A DNA stretch of 40,662 nt from assembly GCA_009695205.1 (NCBI GenBank), contig SIBK01000041.1, positions 1 through 40,662 on the forward strand, given 5' to 3'. Both the position numbers and the translations under genes were made by a program. The DNA comes from Pedosphaera sp. (GTDB lineage: Bacteria > Verrucomicrobiota > Verrucomicrobiia > Limisphaerales > UBA9464). The notes under the pieces are model-generated. The model was not told where the DNA came from. It saw nothing but the letters and a program-made list of their open reading frames with translations, and ran no database searches. This document shows, in pieces, positions 34,273 to 40,662 of this stretch (positions are counted from its first letter, which is position 1; each line of letters begins with the position of its first letter).

Positions 34273-37200
34273 ATGAGGCTTTGCTTTTTCAGCCACTGCG
34301 CACTCGCGTTTTCTGTTCTTACCTTGGTATTCGTCCCGTTGTCTTGGGGCGCCGCATCGAAATTGACCCCGCAGGAAATCGAATTCTTCGAGACAAAAAT
34401 CCGCCCACTCTTCGCCGAGAATTGCTTTAAATGCCATAGCCAGACCAGCGAGAAGATCAAAGGCCAGTTGCTGCTCGATACTCGTGAAGGAGTGTTGAAG
34501 GGAGGCAAGACAGGGCCAGCGATTGTGCCAGGCAAGCCCGAGAAGAGTTTGTTGATCCAAGCCGTGCATTATAAAGACAAAGACCTGCAAATGCCCCCAA
34601 ATGATCGCAAGTTATCCGATGAGCAAATCAGCGATTTGGAGAAATGGATCAAGATCGGTGCGCCGGACCCGCGCGACAAGGGGACGAGCGATTCAAGCAA
34701 TAATACCATCGATTTCGACAAGGCCAAAAAACACTGGGCGTTTCAACGCGTCGTCAACCCGCCGGTTCCTTCCGTGTCCGTCTCAAACAACTGGGCTCAG
34801 ACGCCGATCGACAATTTTATTCTTGCGCGACTGCTTGAGAAAAAGCTGACGCCGTCGCCGTCAGCCAACAAAGTCACTTTGATCCGGCGCGCCAGTTTCG
34901 ATTTAATCGGTCTTCCGCCGAGCACGAAAGAAGTCGATGATTTTGTGGCGGATACTTCGACAAACGCTTTCGCGACGGTCGTGGATCGCCTGCTTGATTC
35001 GCCGCGCTACGGTGAGCGTTGGGCGCGCTACTGGCTCGATCTCACTCATTTCGCCGACACCAAAGGCGCGGTCGGAAACAACACGGACCCGCGCTATCTC
35101 TACGCGTACACATTTCGCGATTATGTCGTGCGCGCCTTCAACGAGGATTTGCCTTACGATCAATTCCTGCTCCAGCAGATCGCCGCCGATAAACTGCCCC
35201 TGGGCGACGACAAACGCCCGCTGGCGGCCTTGGGATTTTTTGCCTTGGAAAATCGATTCAACAACCAGATCAACGACATCATCGACGATCGCATCGATCT
35301 GGTTTGCAAAAGCACGATGGCGCTCACGGTCACTTGCGCCCGCTGCCACGATCACAAATTCGATCCCATTCCGACCACGGATTATTATGCGCTGCACGGT
35401 GTCTTCAACAGTTGCATCGAACCCAAGGAAGGTCCGCTGCTGGAGTCACCCAAGGACACGCCCGCCTATCGTGACTTTCAAAAGCAATTGGCCCTGCGCG
35501 AAGCCGCCGTGGAAAATGTTCACGGGGAAAGCGGCAGACGGATCGCGGCAGATATTCGCGGCAAGGCCGGCAATTATCTGCTGGCGCTTTACGAGTTCAA
35601 TCATTCCACGAATGGTCTGCCCAAAGACGCGTTCATGCAGCGCAAGGGACTGAGGCGCCAGTTGGCGGGCGCGTGGGAGAGCAGCTTGAAGTTGTGGAGA
35701 AAAAAGCATCACCCGGTTTTTGCACCGTGGTTTGCTTTTGCTGATTTGCCGGAAAAGGAATTTGAGGCAAAAGCGAAAGACCTCGCGGCCGCATTTCACG
35801 CCAACGGTGATCCCGCCAAGCCGGTCAATCCGTTGGTGGCTCGCATGTTTGCCAATACTCCAACCTCGATGGGACAGGTCGCCGCGCGGTATTCCGCAGT
35901 GTTCGCAGACGTGGACAAACGCTGGCAAAATGTTTTGGCCGCGTACGGGGCGAGAAAGAAAGGCGCGGACACGCCACCCCCGGAGCCGGTGGCGTTTCCC
36001 GACGCTGCGTCGGAAGAAATCAGAAAGGTTCTATACGACAAAAAATCGCCCACCTACCTCGATGAACAACGCATCAATGATTTGATCAACCGCGACAACA
36101 AGATCCGGGAGCAGCTCGCCAATCTGAAGAAGTCCGTCAACGATCTGAAATCGTCGCATCCCGGATCGCCGGCCCGCGCCCATGTTTTGGAGGATGCTGC
36201 GCAACCCAAAGATTCCTTTGTCTTCCTTCGTGGCAATCCCGGCACCAAAGGACCGATCGCTGTCCGGCAATTCCTGCAAATTCTTTCGGGCGAGAATCGG
36301 CAGCCGTTTAAGAATGGCAGCGGCCGTTTGGAACTGGCCCGAGCGATCGCCACCCGCGATAATCCTCTCACCGCGCGCGTCATGGCGAATCGCGTCTGGT
36401 TGCATCATTTTGGCGAGGGCCTCGCGCGGACGCCGGATGATTTCGGCACGCGATCGGACCCGCCGACGCATCCGGAGTTGCTCGATTACCTGGCCTGGCA
36501 GTTTGTTGAGGACGGCTGGTCGCTCAAGAAACTTCACCGGCGCATTATGCTTTCGAGTGTTTATCAGCAAAGCAGTGAAGATAATCCGCGTTTTGCACAG
36601 ATTGATCCGGACAATCGATTTCTCTGGCAAATGAACCGTCGCCGACTCGACTTCGAAGCACTGCGCGACACTCTCCTGGCCATCGGCGGCAAACTCGATC
36701 TAACTCTGGGCGGGCCGTCGGTCCGTTTGAACGCCGAGCCCTATTCGAGGCGGCGATCCGTTTATGGCTACATCGACCGCAGCAATCTGCCGAACTTGTT
36801 GGTGGCATTTGATTTTGCCAACCCCGACCTGACGACGGGCAAACGCGACAACACGATCGTGCCGCAACAAGCCTTGTTTATGATGAACAGTCCGTTGGTG
36901 GTCGAGCAGGCGCGCGAACTGGTCCGACGGGAAGATTTCAGATCGCAATCCCGAAACGAGGAACGCCTGCGATTGCTATACCAGCTCATTTACCAGCGAA
37001 CGCCGACGCCCGTCGAAATGAAGCTGGCACTCGACTACTTAGGGGGCGAATCGGCGACGACGCAAGCGACGTCAGGGCAATCGGCCTGGGAATACGGTTA
37101 CGGCGAATTTGATCCGGCCTCCAAACGATTGAAACAATTTGTGCTTATGTCTTCATTCTCCGGGAAATCGTGGCAGCCCGGAACCAAGGCAGGAAATTCG

Positions 37201-37686
37201 CAACTGGGCAATGTGAGCTTGAATGCCGACGGCGGCATGCCGGGAAATCAATTCGCGGCCATTCGACGATGGACTGCCCCCCGCGACGGATTCATCGCGA
37301 TCGATGGAGTCTTGAGCCACGGATCAAAGGAAGGAGATGGAGTTTTTGGACGTATCGTTTCCAGCCGCATCGGACCGGTGGGGCAATGGGTTTGCTTCAA
37401 GAGCCAGGTGCCGACCCAGCTGCCGCGACTGCTCGTTCAGCGTGGCGAGACGGTGGATTTCATGGTGGACTGCCGTTCCAACCCGCGCGCCGACGCTTTC
37501 ACCTGGGCGCCGAACATCAAGATGAATAATTCGACGCCCAACCCCAACGCATTGGGGGTGGTGGAGTGGAACGCTAAGACAGACTTCGGCGGCACCGAAC
37601 GGTTGGAAACAAAAGACCGACTGAGTGCCTGGGAGAAATTTGCTCAGGTGTTGTTGGAGACCAACGAACTGACGTTCGTGAATTAG
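34273..37686 (+). CDS. PSCyt1 / DUF1549 / DUF1553 planctomycete-type cytochrome c protein
   Basis: Exported protein of 1137 residues from the ATG at 34273, chosen because it opens a signal peptide (MRLCFFSHCALAFSVLTLVFVP); an in-frame TTG at 34189 gives no leader. PSCyt1: haem c site NCFKCH (Cys51-His55) and KGGKTGPAIVPGKPEKSLL. DUF1549 follows from about 180 (PIDNFILARLLEKK, DLIGLPPSTKE, YGERWARYWLDLTHFADT). A second CXXCH-like motif, CARCHDHKFDPI, is a constant feature of the family. DUF1553 starts near 680 (RLELARAIATRDNPLTARVM, ANRVWLHHFGEGL, RRIMLSSVYQQSS, NRRRLDFEALRDTLL). The last ~190 residues add a beta-rich, carbohydrate-binding-like domain (RWTAPRDGFIAIDGVLSH). Probable periplasmic or surface enzyme complex with DUF1501; reaction unknown. 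Confidence 0.92.
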   Translation: MRLCFFSHCALAFSVLTLVFVPLSWGAASKLTPQEIEFFETKIRPLFAENCFKCHSQTSEKIKGQLLLDTREGVLKGGKTGPAIVPGKPEKSLLIQAVHYKDKDLQMPPNDRKLSDEQISDLEKWIKIGAPDPRDKGTSDSSNNTIDFDKAKKHWAFQRVVNPPVPSVSVSNNWAQTPIDNFILARLLEKKLTPSPSANKVTLIRRASFDLIGLPPSTKEVDDFVADTSTNAFATVVDRLLDSPRYGERWARYWLDLTHFADTKGAVGNNTDPRYLYAYTFRDYVVRAFNEDLPYDQFLLQQIAADKLPLGDDKRPLAALGFFALENRFNNQINDIIDDRIDLVCKSTMALTVTCARCHDHKFDPIPTTDYYALHGVFNSCIEPKEGPLLESPKDTPAYRDFQKQLALREAAVENVHGESGRRIAADIRGKAGNYLLALYEFNHSTNGLPKDAFMQRKGLRRQLAGAWESSLKLWRKKHHPVFAPWFAFADLPEKEFEAKAKDLAAAFHANGDPAKPVNPLVARMFANTPTSMGQVAARYSAVFADVDKRWQNVLAAYGARKKGADTPPPEPVAFPDAASEEIRKVLYDKKSPTYLDEQRINDLINRDNKIREQLANLKKSVNDLKSSHPGSPARAHVLEDAAQPKDSFVFLRGNPGTKGPIAVRQFLQILSGENRQPFKNGSGRLELARAIATRDNPLTARVMANRVWLHHFGEGLARTPDDFGTRSDPPTHPELLDYLAWQFVEDGWSLKKLHRRIMLSSVYQQSSEDNPRFAQIDPDNRFLWQMNRRRLDFEALRDTLLAIGGKLDLTLGGPSVRLNAEPYSRRRSVYGYIDRSNLPNLLVAFDFANPDLTTGKRDNTIVPQQALFMMNSPLVVEQARELVRREDFRSQSRNEERLRLLYQLIYQRTPTPVEMKLALDYLGGESATTQATSGQSAWEYGYGEFDPASKRLKQFVLMSSFSGKSWQPGTKAGNSQLGNVSLNADGGMPGNQFAAIRRWTAPRDGFIAIDGVLSHGSKEGDGVFGRIVSSRIGPVGQWVCFKSQVPTQLPRLLVQRGETVDFMVDCRSNPRADAFTWAPNIKMNNSTPNPNALGVVEWNAKTDFGGTERLETKDRLSAWEKFAQVLLETNELTFVN

Positions 37687-37872
37687 TGGGAGAAAACTAG
37701 AATTAATAGAACCGTGCTTTTCCTGCGTATCGCCGCTTTTGGCTTCCCGCATCCGATGAAAGAGGGTGGCCGCAGAGGCGAGTGAGGGGTCGCTTCGATT
37801 CCCGGAGGTCCGGAGTCCTAAGCCTTGCCAAAGCCGGACCGGCCGTGTGTGCTCGGGGGAAATCATTCGCTC

Positions 37873-40029
37873 ATGCCTATGCATCCGATCCACCCTCGCA
37901 CGTCCCTCGCGCCGCTTCTTCTTGCCACCGTCTGCCTCGCCGCGCCGCTGAAAGCCGCTGAACTGACTCCCGCCATGAACGACAATCCGTTGCTGACCCA
38001 GAGTCCGCTGCCCTTCCATTACCCGCAGTTCGACAAGATCCGGAACGAGCACTTCCTCCCCGCCTGCGAGCAGGGCATGGCCGAGAACCTCACGGAGGTT
38101 GCGGCCATCGCGAACAATTCCGAGAAGCCGACGTTCGACAACACCGTCGTCGCCCTCGAGCGCTCCGGCCGGCTGCTCGACCGCGCTGTCAGGGTTTTCC
38201 TCAACCTTAACAGCACCCTGACCAACCCGGAGATGCAGAAGATCCAGCGCGCACTTGCGCCCCGGCTCTCGGCGCACAATGACGCCATCCGGCTCAACCC
38301 TGCGTTGTTCGCCCGCCTCGACGCGCTGCACAGCGCCCGAGACACTCTGGGCCTTGACGCCGAGTCCAAGCACCTGCTCGAGCGTTACTACAAGGATTTC
38401 ATCCGCTCCGGCGCGAAGCTCCCCGAGCCCGAGAAGGTCAAGCTCCGCGCGCTCAACTCCGAGCTGGCGACACTCCAGACCACCTTCACCCAGAACGTCC
38501 TCAAGGAGCGCGATGCCACCTCCGTGCTGATCAGCACTCGCGAGGAACTCGCCGGCCTCTCCGACAGCCAGATCAATGCCGCGGCCGCCGCGGCCAAGGC
38601 CGCCGGCTCCGAGGGCAAGTTCCTGATCGCCCTTGTCAACACCACCGGCCAGCCCCCGCTCGCCGAGCTCACCCGGCACGCCACCCGCGAGAAAATCATG
38701 GCGTCCTCGCTCGCCCGCGGCAACCGCGGCGGCGACTTCGACAACCGTGCCGTCGTCTCTGCCATTGCGAAGAAGCGCGCCGAGCATGCCGCGCTGCTTG
38801 GCTATGCGCACCACGCCGCCTACCAACTCGAGGAGCAGACCGTCGGCAGCGTCGACGTGCTCAACAAGCTCCTCGCCCAGCTCGCCCCGCCCGCCGTGGC
38901 CAACGCCCGCAAGGAGGCCGTCGATATGCAGGCCATCGTCGACACGGAGAAGGGCGGCTTTACGATCGCCGCCGCCGACTGGGACCTCTACACTGAGAAA
39001 GTCCGCGCGGCCCGCTACGCCTTCGACGCATCGCAGCTCAAGCCTTACTACGAGCTCAACCACGTCATCCTCGACGGCGTGTTCTTCGCCGCGCACAAGC
39101 TCTACGGCCTCAACTTCAAGGAGCGCCATGACCTGCCAGTCTACGAGCCGAGCGTCCGCGTGTTCGACGTGTTCAACGAGGACGGCACGCAGCTCGCGAT
39201 CTTCCTTGTCGACTACTACTCCCGCTCGAGCAAGAACGGCGGTGCATGGATGAACGCCTACGTCTCCCAGAACGGCCTCTTCGGCACGATGCCGGTCGTC
39301 GCCAACCATCTCAACATCACGCCGCCGCCCGCAGGCCAGCCCACGCTGCTGACGCACGATGAGGTCAACACCGCTTTCCATGAGTTCGGTCACGCTCTGC
39401 ACGGTATGTTCTCAAGCGTGAAGTATCCGCGATTCGCCGGCACGTCCGTCCCGCGCGACTTCGTTGAGTATCCGTCGCAGGTGAACGAGATGTGGGCCAC
39501 CTGGCCCGAGGTGCTGCAGAACTACGCCAAGCATTACCAGACCGGCGCGCCCCTGCCCCCTGAGCTGCTCGCGAAGGTGAAGGCCGCGGCGAAGTTCAAT
39601 CAGGGCTTCAAGACCACGGAGTATCTCGCCGCCGCGCTGCTCGACCAAGCCTGGCACCAGATCAGCGCCGCCGATGTGCCGAACGCCGGTGGCGTGCTGG
39701 CGTTCGAGGCCGCCGCCCTGAAGAAATACGGCGTGGACTTCGCGGCCGTGCGGCCGCGTTACCGCAGCACCTATTTCTCGCACACCTTCGCGGGCGGTTA
39801 CTCGGCCGGCTACTACTCCTACATCTGGAGCGAGGTGCTTGACGCCGATACCGTTGACTGGTTCAAGGCCCATGGCGGACTGACCCGCGCTAACGGCGAC
39901 CGCTTCCGCTCGCTGCTGCTCTCGCGCGGCGGCAGCGTGGAGGCCCTGCAGCTCTTCCGCAATTTCACTGGTGGCGATCCCGACATTAAGCCGCTGCTCG
40001 TGCGCCGCGGACTGGACGCAGCGAAGTAA
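37873..40029 (+). CDS. dcp: Exported peptidyl-dipeptidase Dcp (M3 family)
   Basis: Zinc metallopeptidase of 718 residues from the ATG at 37873, chosen for its signal peptide (HPIHPRTSLAPLLLATVCLAA); an in-frame TTG at 37825 precedes it. The body aligns end to end with enterobacterial Dcp from NPLLTQSPLPFHYPQFDKI to IKPLLVRRGLD. The zinc site is HEFGH (His503, Glu504, His507) with Glu532 in FVEYPSQVNE. The substrate-binding PPRYRSTYFSHTFAGGYSAGYY loop (motif RYRS-YF-H) is intact. Dcp removes C-terminal dipeptides from peptides. The signal peptide indicates a periplasmic location. Codons ending in C or G dominate far more than in neighbouring genes (compare 38401-38520 with 34700-34820), and a degenerate ISL3 element begins eight bases after the stop. 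Acquisition from a more GC-rich relative is likely. Confidence 0.93.
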   Translation: MPMHPIHPRTSLAPLLLATVCLAAPLKAAELTPAMNDNPLLTQSPLPFHYPQFDKIRNEHFLPACEQGMAENLTEVAAIANNSEKPTFDNTVVALERSGRLLDRAVRVFLNLNSTLTNPEMQKIQRALAPRLSAHNDAIRLNPALFARLDALHSARDTLGLDAESKHLLERYYKDFIRSGAKLPEPEKVKLRALNSELATLQTTFTQNVLKERDATSVLISTREELAGLSDSQINAAAAAAKAAGSEGKFLIALVNTTGQPPLAELTRHATREKIMASSLARGNRGGDFDNRAVVSAIAKKRAEHAALLGYAHHAAYQLEEQTVGSVDVLNKLLAQLAPPAVANARKEAVDMQAIVDTEKGGFTIAAADWDLYTEKVRAARYAFDASQLKPYYELNHVILDGVFFAAHKLYGLNFKERHDLPVYEPSVRVFDVFNEDGTQLAIFLVDYYSRSSKNGGAWMNAYVSQNGLFGTMPVVANHLNITPPPAGQPTLLTHDEVNTAFHEFGHALHGMFSSVKYPRFAGTSVPRDFVEYPSQVNEMWATWPEVLQNYAKHYQTGAPLPPELLAKVKAAAKFNQGFKTTEYLAAALLDQAWHQISAADVPNAGGVLAFEAAALKKYGVDFAAVRPRYRSTYFSHTFAGGYSAGYYSYIWSEVLDADTVDWFKAHGGLTRANGDRFRSLLLSRGGSVEALQLFRNFTGGDPDIKPLLVRRGLDAAK

Positions 40030-40037
40030 CAAATAAC

Positions 40038-40060
40038 GCCTCTTCAGCAGAATCTGTGGG
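40038..40060 (-). repeat. Probable terminal inverted repeat of an ISL3-family element
   Basis: The transposase remnant's stop codon (40046-40044) is followed outward by AGAGGC, giving GCCTCTTCAGCAGAAT on the plus strand. ISL3-family ends commonly start GGCTCTT, so this is a near match. It lies eight bases after the dcp stop codon. The other end is outside the window. Confidence 0.45.
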
Positions 40061-40610
40061 TGGGTGGCGGTACAGGTAGTTTTCCAAGACTGTGATATAT
40101 AGCTACTTCCAGTGCTCGATATGTCCGAAAGCCGTAGGCTCGTCGGGTGGTCACTCGAATCTTGTTGTTAAGTCCTTCCACAGCCCCGCTCGATACCTCT
40201 CCCTTCGCTCGAAACCAGTTCAGTATAAGAGGCTCGTGCCGCCGCCACATCCGGGCCACCTTCTTCACCGGATCCAGCCGTCTCCATCCAACTCATTCGC
40301 CGCGCCCACATCGCAAGGAACGCCATAAACCCAAGGGTCATTCGGCGCTTGCCCTCATTCCACGGCATGTGCTCAACCAGAAGCCCGTGCTCCGGGCAGT
40401 CAATTCTGCGCGGCCCATAATGGTAGTAACACGGAATGCTCCACAAGGGCACCTGGCTCCACGTCCTCGCCCTCATCTGATCGTATCCCGGGCATGGAAG
40501 CGGCACTCTGGACACTTGCCCCGGCCCTGCCCATGAGCTCGGATTACGACGTCAATCCGGGCTTTCCCGCGCTCCTCCATGAAGTGAGCCCGTTCCTACA
40601 CAAATCCAGG
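40044..40610 (-). pseudogene. Degenerate ISL3-family transposase, internally deleted
   Basis: Reading the minus strand, the N-terminal ISL3 region appears as MEERGKARIDVVIRAHG ... CPEC (from 40580), preceded by an in-frame TAG at 40598-40596 within conserved sequence (FV*ERAHF). The zinc-finger/N-domain then continues in another frame (PGYDQMRARTWSQVPLW, RRIDCPEHGLLVEHMPW, GFMAFLAMWARRMSWMET). At about 40265-40285 it jumps straight to the C-terminal end (VARMWRRHEPLILNWF, GAVEGLNNKIRVTTRRAYGFR, THRFC) in the original frame. Most of the DDE catalytic core between these parts is missing. The stop, the frameshift and the deletion together make it non-functional. It marks the right flank of the Dcp gene. 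Confidence 0.85.
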
Positions 40611-40662
40611 AATCGGTTGCGAGTAATTCAAAAGTCTCTTACAGCTCATCACGGTGTGGGTC

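Noticed and set aside
37324-39402. Long minus-strand open frame (692 codons) opposite dcp and the end of the PSCyt1 gene
   Set aside because: The translation is repetitive Val/Glu/Gly-rich with no domain. It arises from the strong C/G third-position bias of dcp, and the plus strand encodes complete, recognisable proteins.
1-40662. CRISPR arrays, tRNA, rRNA, prophage or defence cassettes
   Set aside because: No repeat-spacer pattern, cloverleaf-like gene, structural phage gene or known defence family was recognised by reading; a dedicated tRNA or defence search was not possible.

Overview
This window looks like a chromosomal segment of a soil- or sediment-type Verrucomicrobiota bacterium (Pedosphaera/Limisphaerales-like). 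That placement is inferred from family content, not from a marker gene. The evidence is: single prepilin-like proteins with the [19 protein letters not shown] leader, DUF1501 next to a PSCyt1/DUF1549/DUF1553 protein, exported Gfo/Idh/MocA oxidoreductases with Tat leaders, DUF1080, ASPIC/VCBS and lamin-tail/CotH proteins, and multihaem cytochromes. No rRNA, tRNA, CRISPR array or phage module was recognised.

Layout. 1-900: decayed DNA, with an internally deleted DDE integrase followed by a response-regulator/histidine-kinase stub. 1004-8013: a giant secreted CotH/lamin-tail protein converging on an exported CocE-type hydrolase. 8112-13453: a metal-homeostasis locus, with an MntR-type regulator divergent from an outer-membrane barrel gene, then a four-gene Mn/Fe-type ABC importer (SitABCD/TroABCD-like) with overlapping or near-abutting genes. 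A 16-bp inverted repeat that could be the MntR operator sits in the very short divergent gap. 13469-16723: an M20 peptidase converging on an aminotransferase/amidohydrolase pair. 17056-25068: an orphan prepilin-like protein, a Tat-exported Gfo/Idh/MocA oxidoreductase with a strong terminator, an octahaem cytochrome c with a small membrane partner, a truncated alpha/beta hydrolase, and an exported DUF1080 + Gfo/Idh/MocA pair that fits 3-keto-glycoside metabolism. 25313-27914: an aldehyde dehydrogenase and an exported PHB-depolymerase-type esterase.

28169-30396 is a pseudogene graveyard: a plus-strand VCBS/ASPIC gene with one frameshift and three nonsense codons abuts, tail to tail, a minus-strand DUF1349/Ig-like surface protein with one nonsense codon. 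30545-32611 holds a small lipoprotein, a second orphan prepilin-like protein and a zinc-ribbon/FxLYD membrane protein. 32761-37686 is the DUF1501 + PSCyt1/DUF1549/DUF1553 pair typical of the PVC superphylum. 37873-40029 is an exported Dcp-type M3 dipeptidase with a visibly more GC-rich codon choice than its neighbours. It is followed eight bases later by the end of a degenerate ISL3-family element that runs off the window.

The most interesting candidates are (a) the outer-membrane barrel wired to MntR and the Mn importer, a possible manganese porin; (b) the octahaem cytochrome/4-TM pair; (c) the exported DUF1080/oxidoreductase pair; and (d) the composite CotH/lamin-tail exoprotein. I found no clear defence system or other wholly novel machine. 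Annotation is by reading motifs; no database search was run.
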